From Dissophora ornata (taxonomy: Eukaryota > Mortierellomycota > Mortierellomycetes > Mortierellales > Mortierellaceae), in the NCBI GenBank assembly GCA_025201705.1, contig MU617024.1, forward strand, positions 1-26,520: a stretch of 26,520 bases of DNA, written 5' to 3'. Below the pieces are notes generated by a model. The model was not told where the DNA came from. It did no database searches and worked only from the letters and a program-made list of their open reading frames with translations. The number at the start of each line of letters is the position of its first letter. The stretch's first letter is position 1. Of the stretch, positions 10,405 through 22,000 are shown in pieces. Position numbers and translations under genes: made by a program.

Positions 10405-13400
10405 ATGGCCGACATCGTCGTCTACGAGGATTCGCCTCTTGCTCAGTACTTGCAAGGTATGAAGCCCTGCCGGCCCTTCGCACTGTCCACCTACACCTGG
10501 CGCCGTTGCTTACAGCCTGCATTGTTTATTTTCATTTGGTTTGCCCTCAACGGGAATAGAGATCCAAGGGGAACAACAGTATGGATCCGACCTGCAGCAC
10601 GCAACCGTCCCTGTCCACGACCCAGAGCCACAGCCAGAGTTCATAGGCAAACGCCTGGCCCACAATGCCGTGGACATGCTCGCCCATGTGGTCGAACACC
10701 TTTCGGTAATTTCCCCGACTCTCTATTGTCTCTCATTCTCAGCACTCTACGCTTATTCCACTTCAGCCGGAAGAGTGCCCACCCCGCGACCTGTCACAGA
10801 TGGAACAGCAATTGATATCATGCATGTGCTCATCCTTTATCTGCTCTTCGACTCTTCAATGTGGATTGTCTCCATCTAGCACACGTTTTCGTCCTCGGCA
10901 ACTGACTCTGAAGATGCCGAGTTTGAGGAGCGATTCAAGTACTTTATTTGTACCTCCCCATTCCTCAACCGGTCAGTGACCCTGCACTCCCATGAGCGTG
11001 GCCGCCGCACAGACGTGCCGGCGACTGTCGACTACACGTCCAAATTCAACCCAGGCCGATTCGGGTACGCCCTCGGGCTTGGCGCGCTGGCGATGCTCGT
11101 GGCCCGATCTGCCCTGGCCCGGACGAGGGCTGCGCGTCTGCCGTGGGTGAAACCGTTCCTGAGCCGGTCAGCCGCGGTCTCAGTCGCGCTCGCGTCCTCC
11201 GCGTGGATGCTGCGAATCCTGGTATGTGTCGTACAAGTCCAGACTGCCACATGCGAGATGCGGATACACTACGCATCCCGCTGATTGCCTAATACGTCCT
11301 ATGCTTTCTTTCATTTCCTCGTGTCCTGAACTAGCAACGGAGAAACATCCAGTCCACCCAAAACCAGGCACTCCGATCGCTTCAACTGCTCGTTAATCAC
11401 TGCCAGTCGCTCGACGCCAAGGTCAACCGCGCCATCATGGTCATCCAGGAGATCGAGCTCGTCTCACGAGGCTACCGACTCTCCACCCCGCTTGCCCCAA
11501 TCTCCCGCATCGAACAGGCCTCAAAGACTCGCCGCTGCAACATGGTGCGCGCCCAATTGGTCGCAGCCCTTGCAAAGAGCGGTGCCCTCTTCCAACGTTC
11601 CACCGAAACACTGCAATCCCACATCGACCACAAGCGACTGAGCACCCTCCTAGACATGTACAACATCACCCCTTCTCCTCGACCTAGCTCACCTGTAGGT
11701 GACTACGACGCTGTTGACTTTGCTGCCCCACGGACCCAAGAACACCGCCATGCTCACCGCCATGCTCAACTCCACTTGCCAATTGACATCCACGCTGCCA
11801 ACTTTGCCATCGACAACGACAACCTGACTTTGACTACCTCTCCTACTTCTGACCTCCACTCGCCCCTGCCCTCATCGTTCTCGCATCATATCCGACAACA
11901 ATCCATGTCCAAACGACGCAGCCGTACCTTGACCGGATCATCTCGACAGAACAGCCGACCCAGTAGCTATCACGACCCCAGTACAACGACCCCAGCTCAT
12001 GCAGAACATCTAGGAATTTCTTATGGTAAAAGGACAACCCGACGACACCGCACCTCATGGTCTGCTTCAGAAGGCGAGGATTCGGATGGAACAGTGTCTA
12101 TGACAATCTCTCCTCGATCTAGCACCTATTCTAACCCTGGCAGTTCACCGACTTTGGTATCAGCACCTGAAATGACCTCACTGGAACGACTGCGCAAGAA
12201 CTTTCAACGTATGCATGGTCATCGCCGTGAATTCCTCTGTGAACTATTGTCGATCCGCCGTAAGAGCCGAAAGGGACGCCAGGGACTGAATGCGCTAAAG
12301 GACTATGACCAAAACTGGACTGTTGTGAGGGACGTACTGCAGGAGGGTGTAGCTGGAATAGAATCGCTTGTGGACGAACTGAGCAAAGTTCTTGATTCCG
12401 AACTATGTAAGTTCTGGCCAGACGATGCATTTAGAAGGATATAACAGAGACATGGATCTAACGCCTATTGCTCCTGTGTTACCAATAGATACCCTGCCCA
12501 GGATTGATATCCAGGACGATAGCAACGTCAACTCGGCTCAGGATAAGCAAATTCGACCATTCGTACACCGTATCGCGCTTCTGGAACAGCATATTCGTGG
12601 CGTTCAAGCAAAACTGTTTATCTGCAATGAAGACATCAGGGAAACTGTTCAACAAGGTATGGTGGTATTCATTTTATCAAAGCGATGACAGGGGTTATTA
12701 TCAAAGAGGAATGCCAGTTCTGACCCTCTGCGACAATTGCCATTGCTCAATTTATAGAATCTGCTGACGTTGAAAAGCGACGACTTTTGGAACTGCAATT
12801 CGATTCGATCAGTCAGGATATCAGTATGATGGCTTCAGAATGGCAACATGGAAAAACGGCACTCACTCAAATATTTGAACCCTCGGTCGCGAGAGCTATA
12901 CTGGAAGAACAGGCATCGCTCTTACTGGACGAACAAGATGGCCATGGGCTGGACTATGACAACACACATACAACGGGACCTGTTATTGACTCTATGGAAC
13001 TTTTGGAAGACCAACAACGACTAATGGATCTGGCTGCCAAGCGCGAAGAGACCTGGGAGGCTTCGACGGAAACGGAACTCGACGGTTTCTCTTCGCGGAG
13101 AGCAGTGGTGTTCACAGGGCCCGATGGCGTCAAAATGACTCGAGCGGAGAGGATACAACACCAAAAGCTGCTGCGCGAGCAGGAGGAACTCCGAAAGGAG
13201 CGTACATACGATAATTCAAAGATGGTACATGAGCTGAAGGATGTCTTGGGTCGCAGGCGACACTTGAGGGAGAATGATGACGACCAACAGCAGATGGCAA
13301 CTTCGGGATCATCCTTTATACCCACCGAACTGCCATCATCGTCATTGTCCTCCTCCTCAGCAATGGATCCCCAGGGATATTCTTCGACGACAATGCAGAC

Positions 13401-13617
13401 AACGCAGTTCTCAGAGATGGACAGTGAACTCCAACAGCTGTCATTGGAACAAGAGCTGGCTTTGTACTCTGGGGGATCAAGTTCATTTGCCACTACTCTC
13501 GAACAAGAATTGGCGGGGCAGGTAGAGGAATCTTCCTATGAAATCTCTGGTGTAGGCGAGGCCGAGGAGGACGAGATGTTGGAAGAGGACCAGGTTCAGG
13601 ATGAACAACAAGCATAG
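10405..13617 (+). CDS. Vezatin / Inp2-type membrane protein (myosin-binding, peroxisome inheritance family)
   Basis: Yeast Inp2 is the peroxisomal receptor for myosin V, and vezatin links membranes to myosin in animals. Exons by eye: 10405-10456, 10560-10705, 10767-10860, 10914-11221, 11335-12406, 12450-12656, 12758-13617, giving 912 residues. It starts MADIVVYEDSPLAQYLQ. Two hydrophobic segments lie near residues 147-165 (FGYALGLGALAMLVARSAL) and 183-200. They are followed by the signature QNQALRSLQLLVNHCQSLD and EIELVSRGYRLSTPLAPISR, which I recognise as the fungal vezatin/Inp2 core. A long polar region follows. A conserved-looking helical segment (FTGPDGVKMTRAERIQHQKL through LKDVLGRRRH) is followed by an acidic Gln-rich tail. 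The third intron (10861-10913, weak GTGGAT donor) and the 43-nt intron 12407-12449 are the least certain; they were chosen because they are the splices I found that keep the frame open. Confidence 0.82.
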
Positions 13618-13798
13618 CTCTAATTGATACAAGACGTACACTATCTACATTCATACATATTCCATTTACCGCCCATTGCATAGAAAGTAATCACCTCTCC
13701 TCATTCATAATACAATCCCAGTTTTTTTTTTACTGTCATTGTTGTTAAGCTGTGGTAATAGGCAAGTCATATTGATCTTTACTCTAGAATCAATATCT

Positions 13799-15131
13799 CT
13801 ATTGCGAATTCTCAGCAAACAACTTGAGCACAATATCCTTATAACTACCAACGGCAGCGATCAGCTCCTTCTTGTTGATGTACTCGTGGGGCGCATGTGC
13901 GCACAGGATACTTCCGGGGCCAAAGAGCAACGAGTGCTTGGCAGTCAAGAACGAGGGGATATCTGTAAAGTAGTTGGCGACAAAGGTCTCGATACCAGGG
14001 ACAGAGTGGCATCGCACAGGTTCCCAGCAGGTCAGATACTGGATCGTGATCTTGTCCTGGATCTGTTGTTCCTTGGGTAGAACCGTGTCAATCAGGTCAA
14101 GAACCTCCTGGGTGGAGGTCGCGATACGGAAGGAGATACCCGCGGTGGCGAACGCGGGGACGATGTTGGCAGCGAGTCCTCCATTGATCATGCCAATGTT
14201 CATGGTCGTCTGGCCAAAGTAGTCATCCTTGGGGAGATCCTACAGTATCATTTGTTTCGGTTAGCATACCGATATCGCGCAATGTCCTTTGGCAGTTTGG
14301 TCAAGAGTTCCGAGATATTTACCAGGGACTTCAATTTGTAGAGCAGGTCGATCAGCTTGTCGTTCGCGCTGATTCCGAGCTCGGGATATCCACTATGCGC
14401 TAAATTATTCCCACTGTGAAGTCAGTTACGACGCTCGTCAATTCCCACGATGCCAATTGCCATGAAAATCATGCAAGTCCATACCCGCTTTGCCCTCGAT
14501 GCTGATGTTGAGGCGCAGGATTCCCTTGTGGCCCAAAGCCAGCCTCGACTCTGTTGGCTCTCCAACAATGAGGTAGTCCGGGGTCAATCCAAGATCATTG
14601 GCTTTCTACGAGTAGAGAAGGCCAGAAAACGTATCAACAAGAGGAGCAGGCAATTGCAGCTGCATCAAATATCATAGTGTTTTTTTGCTACCAGAAACGA
14701 TCTTGACTTACAATCATGCCGATATGATCGACCTCCTCGCCAACGACAAACAAGAATCCAACATCACCCTCCTTGACCTTGTCCTCCTTTCTCAGCTCCT
14801 CAACAGCCTGGACCTGAGCGGCCATGGAGCCTTTTGCATCACTCGAGCCACGTCCATAGACATTTTCCTCGTCCTCGCGGTATTCGATATATGGGGGGAC
14901 GACGTCAATGTGGGTGTTGAACAGCACTCGAGGGTTTCGGCCCTTGCCAAGGTAAGCAAGGACGTTCTCACGGCCGGGAGCAATCTTTTGCAACTCGACA
15001 GTGTAACCGAGCTTTGTGAGGTGAGCATGAAGGTACTCGGTGCAAGGAGATTCGTTCTCGGTGATGCAGGAGATGGACACGAGGCCCTTGTGGAAGTCGA
15101 GAAGCTCTTGGACTGATTCCTTGGTGGTCAT
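13799..15131 (-). CDS. M20-family metallopeptidase / acetylornithine-deacetylase-like enzyme
   Basis: Two-zinc amidohydrolase of the ArgE/DapE/carboxypeptidase group; the exact substrate (N-acetylornithine or another N-acyl amino acid or dipeptide) cannot be read from sequence. Exons 15131-14712, 14605-14485, 14399-14323 and 14239-13799 join to 352 residues, close to the usual family size. Zinc and catalytic residues are all present: His74 and Asp76 (NTHIDVVPP), Asp98 (GRGSSDAKG), Glu132/Glu133 (VGEEVDH), Glu156 (IVGEPTES) and His321 (GPGSILCAHAPHEYI). GKAAHSGYPELG, typical of the dimerisation domain, is rebuilt across the second intron. No signal peptide is obvious, so a cytosolic location is likely. 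It converges on the vezatin gene (181 bp between stops). Confidence 0.9.
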
Positions 15132-15947
15132 GGTTTCTGGCTGACTGATTGGAGTTGGGGTTTCGTGAATTGAGTGTGGAGGGAATGAAGAAAGACGCTT
15201 CGGGCACGAAAGGTGTTACGCAGACGGATTAGTATCTGCTTTTTACACGACTGATCTCCTGTGAGTAATAAAATCTCGCAGGAAACCGCCTTCTCTTTTA
15301 GGTTGGTTGAACAATAAAGGGCACTAGCAACGGAGCTAGCAGGGATGGCAAGGCGTATTTTAGCCATTAAGCGACGCGTGTTTGGCCTCGCAACTCCTTG
15401 CAGACATCGCACCATTGTTGCCTTTGTTGTCTTCGTTCAAGGGATCACTGGCTAGCTAGAACGTACGACGAGGACGTGGGCTGGAAGATGATCACGGTTG
15501 ACAATGCGGAAGAGCACCACTTCACGCGTGTCACACGCGCGTATGTCAGGCAGGGTCTCTGTCGCCGTGTTTTGCACGTCGCTCCTCGCGGAGTGGCCAT
15601 TGCACCCCGGAAACGGACACGGCGGTCCCGTCGTATGCCCCTGGAGACATCCTCTCTTGTCACAGGCGCCAATTTCTGGTCTGCCAGAGTGACAAGCAAG
15701 TGACGTCTGTTTGACCGACGGAGTGTATCGCCAATTGAGCAAAGGGGGGAGGGGGGGCACATCACGCAACGTCCGCTTGGGGCACTTCGTTTTCTCTTTT
15801 CCTTTCCTTTCCTCTCCTCATTCCTTCCCTCCCATTCCTTTCTCATTCCCCCATTGCACGTTCACAACCCTCTCTCACACCCACCCACACTCCCTCTCCC
15901 GTCGCTTGAGCAAAAACAGCAGTAACACGATAGTCCGCGAAACAAAT
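15132..15947. other. Divergent promoter region, M20 gene / Abp1 gene
   Basis: About 0.8 kb between two divergent start codons. The side next to Abp1 (about 15780-15900) is a long C/T-rich tract, as is common upstream of fungal start codons. No convincing TATA box, RNA gene or further coding region was seen. Confidence 0.5.
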
Positions 15948-18861
15948 ATGAGTCTGCAAGTCAACTTCACAACCCACGGCCACGACCTCAAGGCTGCCTA
16001 CGAAGCCATCCTCCGACCCTCGGATCCCAAGAATGGCGACAACTGGGCCATTTTTGGTTACGACAAGGGCACCAATGATCTCAAGGTCCTCGGACAGGGC
16101 AACGGTGGCCTTGAGGAGCTCCAGGACGAGTTTATGGATGGCAAGATCCAGTATGCGTTCACAAGGATTGTCGACCCCTACTCGCAGCTCAACAAGTTTG
16201 TCTTGATTGCCTGGGTATGTTATTCATCGTTCTCCTCTCTCTCTCTCTGATTGAGTCAAGTGCATATGTGTTTGCGGTCGTCTAAAACACGGAGGGTGCA
16301 ATGGTGGCGCGGATAATTGCTCAGAAACCCTAGCTGTGCACAAGAGTTCTTGGCGGCTGTTGCGTGATGCTACAATGGAGTAGAAACCCCAATAAGAGGA
16401 GGCTAAGCTCGGCTGAAAACATATTCGATCATGACGCAAGCGGATATCCCTTGGCATTGTCAGCGGCTGAAGAATGGGGCGATGCGACCACCACCACTCA
16501 CAAGATGGGCCGCTGCCTGTTATCTTGGAATCTTCGATTGGCTGATCAATTAACCGTCCTGGCCCTTATTTCTTCCCGTTCCGTTGTAGTGCGGTGACGG
16601 CGTGCCCGAGTCCAAGAAGGGACTCTTCAACACGCATTTAGCCGATGTTGCCAAGTTCCTTAACGTAAGAAAGCCTTCGTTAGATCCTCGTTGCCAATCG
16701 ATGCCTTTTCAATTGAGCAAAAAAAAATAATGACGAGAATTATATTTCCTCACATCACTTTTAGGGTTATCACCTGCAGATCAATGCCCGTTGCGATGCC
16801 GATGTTACGCCGGCACAGATCATGAAGAGGGCCCAGGAGGGCTCTGGATCAAAATACTCGACCCACAAGGAAAACTACCAGCAGGAGCGTATCCAGCCAT
16901 TGCAATCTGCGTACAAAAGGACAGAGGTCCCCGATATTGCTGCGCTCCAGCGCAACCCCACCAAACCCGAGCCAGCTCCCAAGGTAGATAACAGCCCATT
17001 CCCTGTCACTGCGGAATCTCCCTTTTTTTTGACATTTTCAAATGTCCTTCAATTGCGGAACTAATCATCTTCCCCTCTCCCCTCTCTCGTTTGCTTAGTA
17101 TAACCTTGGTGGTTCAAAACCCCTGGTACCCTCTCCATCTCCGGCTTCGTCCTCCTCATCTTTTACACCAACACCATCCAATCCATCTAAACTTCAGGAT
17201 CGTGTCTGGCCTCCTCCAGCCTCCTCCTCCTCTTCCTCGTCCTCCAACGTTGCCTCGCCACCCACGTCCAACAATCCTCCTGCAGAGAGATCGTGGAAGA
17301 CCTCAGCAGGCGGATCGTCTTACTCGGCCGCTTCCACGACATCATCATTCAACAAGGTGCAGCCTCCAAGTTCACTGTCATCGTATGCCCAATCGAGCCC
17401 CGAGCCTGTTGTGAACAAGGCACATCAGATCCGATTGGAGCGTGAGGCCCGCGAAAAGGAAGAGAGAGAGAGAATTAAGCGCGAGATCGCAGCTAGCGAG
17501 GCGCGTCAGACACAATCAGGAGCCTCGTCTACTGCTCAAAGACTGGCTGAGGAGAGACGTCTTCAGGAGGTGCGTGAAAGAGAGCGCGAGAGGGAAAGGG
17601 AGCGTGAACAGGAGGTGCCCAAGAACCAGGGCTTTAACCGTGTCCGAGAGGAACGTCTTGCCCGCGAAAAAGAGGAACGCGAGCGGGCCGAGGCCGAGGA
17701 TGCGGCACGCTCTGCGCGTGAGGCTGCCAAGACTAGAGAAGATAGTGGGGCTCGCGAACAGGCCGCTGCTAGAGAAGAGGAGCTGAAACGACAGAGGGAC
17801 CAGGATCAGAAGCGTGAGCGTGAGGCCAAGGAGGCAGAAGCACGTAAGGCGCAGGAGCAGGATGAGCATAAGAGGAGACAACAGGAGGAAGAGGCTCGTA
17901 GGCGACACGAGGAAGAAGAAGAGGAGAGGCGATTGAATCAGCATCAGGAGGAGGAGGAAGAGCGTCAACGCCAATTTGAGCGCGAGCAGGCAGAAGCCGA
18001 GGAGCAGGCTGAGGCTGAGGAGCGGGCTGAGGCTGAGGAGCAGGAGAGACGTTTGCAAGAGGAAATGAGTGCTGCGACGGCACAGTCGGTGGCCCTTGGC
18101 GCTGATGCCATTCTGGCGTCTGCCGATCATCCTGAGCTTTCGTCAGCTGACTCTGTCTCGGCGATTGTGCTCTACTCGTACGAGAAGGCAGAGGAGAACG
18201 AGATGGCTTTGTTTGAAGGCGAGATCATCAGGAATGTGACAGAATTGGATGTGGGCTGGTGGAGCGGTGAGAGTGAGGACGGTACCCGCTCAGGATTGTT
18301 CCCTGCCAACTATGTCGAGGTCATTGAGCATGCCCATGCCCATGAGCAAGCTGCTGCACCGAGTGCGGAACCAGCTGCCCCTGCTGATTATGAGGAGGAG
18401 GAGCAACAATACCACCAGCACGAGGAGGAGCATGTGCATGAAGAGTCCGCTCATATTGGACACGACGATGCTGCTCATGGCGAGAAACCCTCGGCCGTAG
18501 CCTTGTATGATTACCAGGCTGGAGAGCCCAACGAGATCTCGTTTGCTGAGGGCGAGGCGATCGTTGAGATTGACGTATGTTCAGATCCGCTCATGAAAAT
18601 ATGTGTTGCTCTTCATTTATTATGTGATTGTTATGTATGCTGACTCGATTCTGGGTTTCTTTGCTTTTCATAGTTTGTCACGGAAGACTGGTGGAGCGGT
18701 AAAACTGAGAGCGGTGCTACAGGACTCTTCCCAGGTATGTACAGATCAGTGTTACAAAAGAATCTGCTGCAATAGATCTGTGGACATGTTATCTAACCAA
18801 AGTATTTCTAATATCTTGCTTTTCTGACATAGCAAACTATGTTGAGATCATCGATCATTAA
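15948..18861 (+). CDS. ABP1: Abp1/drebrin-like actin-binding protein (ADF-H, charged coiled coil, two SH3 domains)
   Basis: Cortical actin-patch adaptor that binds F-actin through its ADF-H domain and recruits endocytic and signalling partners through SH3. Exons 15948-16214, 16590-16664, 16765-16983, 17099-18574, 18674-18734 and 18833-18861 join to 708 residues. ADF-H covers about 1-135 (NWAIFGYDKGTNDLKVLGQG, then VPESKKGLFNTHLADVAKFL, then YHLQINARCDADVTP). A Ser/Pro-rich linker follows, then a long Arg/Glu-rich coiled coil at about 293-525. SH3-1 is at about 540-598 (IVLYSYEKAEENEMAL...DVGWWSGE...GLFPANYVEVIE). SH3-2 is at about 650-708 (AVALYDYQAGEPNEISF...EDWWSGK...GLFPANYVEIIDH) and ends the protein. 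Yeast Abp1 has one SH3 domain; two are seen here. The acidic His/Glu-rich spacer between them is unusual. Confidence 0.93.
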
Positions 18862-18918
18862 ACAACCAGAGTATCTCCTTTTGGATAAGCGCTGGAAAGG
18901 AAAAGAAAAGAAAAAGAA

Positions 18919-18924
18919 AATAAA
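18919..18924 (+). terminator. Polyadenylation signal of the Abp1 gene
   Basis: Canonical AATAAA 58 nt after the Abp1 stop codon. Confidence 0.6.
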
Positions 18925-18975
18925 CGCACATGTACAGAAGAAACTGCATTGTCGCCTTTCAAATGCCATTATTGT

Positions 18976-18981
18976 TTTATT
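18976..18981 (-). terminator. Polyadenylation signal of the FERRY3 homologue
   Basis: AATAAA on the minus strand, 47 nt past the stop at 19028. With the plus-strand signal at 18919-18924, the two convergent transcripts would end nearly back to back with little or no overlap. Confidence 0.55.
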
Positions 18982-19027
18982 GTGACATACGCCATGTTCG
19001 AGGCAAGGATTGTTTTTTTTTTGCCCC

Positions 19028-22000
19028 CTATGCGACGCCAAAGACGTTGACGAGCAAGACTCTAAACGCCCGGAACATCTCATCGCTTGTTCCCTTGGGC
19101 AGCAAGAACTGGACAACCTTCACATCCCCGCCCTGCGACGCCCTAAACTTCTCAGCCTCGCTGCCTTGGTTCCCGACCTGCTTCACCTGGCGTGCGTTGT
19201 CCATCAGGAATGACTTCAAGTGCCTCAGTAGCGTCTCTGAACGGCGCTGGAGATCACGGCGCGTCTGGTCTGTGATATAATAGACTGGGCCACCATTGTT
19301 GTTAACAACCGTGCTGTTGGACGTCATTGTGGTTGAGAACGACGACATGGAGGAGCCGGACGGCGAGGATGCTGCAGATGTTGTAGAAACCCCAGATAAT
19401 GATGGTGATCCATACTGTGAGCCGTGTCTATTGTGCCTGGGCAATGAGGACGAACCTCCAATATAACTTCCAGCCTCCATGGCTACAGAGGCAATTAACT
19501 GATATTCAAAGGCCGTGGGCATCATCAGGAACGGGAGTGAAAGCATTGTGATCTCATATCGGTGGGCGGTTCTGATAATGTTCCGTAGACCTGCCAGGAA
19601 ATCGGGTTTGGGGACAAAATCGTTTGGCTGACTGAACATTGGTGGTTGGTGAGTCAGTGGTGCTGTAGGATCATTAGAATTGTGTCGTTGTTGACCATAA
19701 AAGAGGTGGAAGACAACATGGATCATGGGCAAGTTGGAATGTCTCGTGAGGACAACGTCTCCTTCGCGCAGCGTAGATCCGTCCAGAGGGAACTCATCCT
19801 CAAAGGCTTCGAGTTGCTTCTCGATGCTGTCAAAGTGGAGTTCTGTGCTAGTCTGGCATGCCTTGAAGAACTCTATACACAAAAAATCCATCATGTTTAA
19901 GTTTTTTGTTATCCGATCTGACGGGTTTTTTTTGAAGACTTTTCATATTCTTTTGTTACCTTGATGGCAGACCTGTCCGCCTTTGTACTTTGCCCAATCG
20001 CGAACATTTACTAACTGAACCAGACCTGTCAAGTTCTGTCCATACAGTGAAGAGGCCGTCTGGGCGTGGATCGCCGCATCTCGCTCCGTCTTCACGCGAT
20101 GGCTTGGAAAGATTTCGTCAGGGTCGGAGACCATCAGTCGCAGGTTGTGAGTGACCTTTGAATGACTGCTACCCAGAACTACCGTGAATGATTCGTCGAG
20201 ATTCGAGACGGGTACAGGTGGAAGAGCTGAGGAGTTGTTATAAGAATTCCCGCTATTCCTGGATGCACCATCGCTATTAGAAAATTACCTGATGTTAATT
20301 ATAATAAAAGATGTAAAGATAAAAAAAAAAATCCATGACGCGTCATAATACTCACTCAAAGTCATCGTCAAGACCAAGATTCTCGATCGCTTTGTTAAGC
20401 CAGCCGCCAAGCTTCTTGACGGAAGGGTTGGTATTATTTGTCAAGAGTGCATTTTTTTGTTGCTGGAAGAACGGCAATGGCGACCATTGTTTTTGGTTTG
20501 CTGAGCCTCCGACTCCTGGAGGCTGGCCTCCTATCAGCGGTCTTGGAGAAGATACCGAGGCCGATCTTTCGGCTGGACGGCCAACAGCTTGGACCCTTGG
20601 GTCCTGGATTGGATTGGGGTTTGGGTTAGCACTTGGGTTGGATGATCCGGTCAAAGCTGGCGACGGCTGTTGGGGCGATGATTGGGCTCGGTTTTCCCTG
20701 CGGGCCTTCATTGCATCTACTTTTTGTTTTGCAAGAAGAAGGCGCGGGATGTTTTCTGGCTGCTCCAATAGGAGGTTGATGGCGTGGTCCTTTTGGAAAT
20801 TATGATGGCCAAAGAATACAGCTTAATGTTAGACTTGGAGCTTAGTGTGGCATTTTATGACATTCCTGTGAGTGCCGCCAGAATGCTAACGAACCATGTC
20901 GCGATTGGCAATGGCAAGAGCGCCTTTAGCCTGCTCGATGTCAAATCCCATTTCCAGAATAGATTTGATCATCCGGTTGAGTTCAGGATCTTCCTCTTTC
21001 CTGGGCGGTTTGGGTGGTGGTCCAGAGACTTCTTGATCTGCATTATTCCTTGCTGTCTCAATTGCAGGCTCTTGAGAAGAAGCCAGAGAAACTGCTGCCT
21101 CTGTCTCTGACCGCTGAGCGTTTGGTGGTTGTGATGGGGGCGTTGTAGGCAAGTCCTTGTTTGTTTGAGGAGAGGCAGTTCTGGTACTACCATCAGTGTG
21201 CGTGCCATCGACGTTCGACCGACGAGTACCAATAGTTCGCATGGCTTCCGCCACCATATCCTTTCCATCCAATAACACACTGCCGTTAGCATCGTCCTTC
21301 TGCGCGCCATGATCGACCTGCAATTTGCGCCGCTTGTAGATGGTGTAGAGCTCCAGTATGAACTCCTGGTATTTTGACCGCTGCGCGGATTGCAAATCAT
21401 CCAGCTGGCTATTCCAAGTCGCCTGTGCAACCTCCATCCGCTGTTCACATGAAAAGGCAAGGAGCAGGGGCACCATTAGCGTTAAAGAATTCGATGGTTA
21501 TAGTAAGGACAGAGTATAGCTCTCAGACTTGCCTCGATGTGTCGTGTCATAAGATGGGTTAGGTTGCGCTGAGGTGTTTCGCTTGCTAGAGCATTGTTGT
21601 GTCTGTATCGGGAGCATTAGTGACGCCATTTGTTCAACTTGATGCAAGCTTGAGATGTTTCGAGTACGATCATGTACCTTGTTTGGATGTCATTGATCTC
21701 TGCATCCCTTGCACTTAGCAGAGCATCGACTTCTCCAGCATACTCGCGTTCTAGGTCCAGAATGGCGTCGAAGAGGGGCAGTATCGGAGAGTGGACTAGT
21801 GTATGGTACGCCTCTGGGAACAGGTTCTATGACGGACGCATGTTAGCGGGCAACAGGTGATAATGAGCGCCTTGCTTGATGCAGCTGAAGAAAGGCGTTG
21901 ACGAGACGCAATAAACAAGTACCTCCTCTGGTTGAGTATAAAACTGCGTCGTGTAGTTCCTGTAGTTTGCGATCATGACCTTTTGCATCTCCAACTCCTG

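Noticed and set aside
17516..18130. Minus-strand frame of 204 codons, Leu/Ser-rich, resembling membrane segments
   Set aside because: It is the antisense of the Glu/Arg-rich coiled coil of Abp1; CTC/CTT-type codons create false hydrophobic runs.
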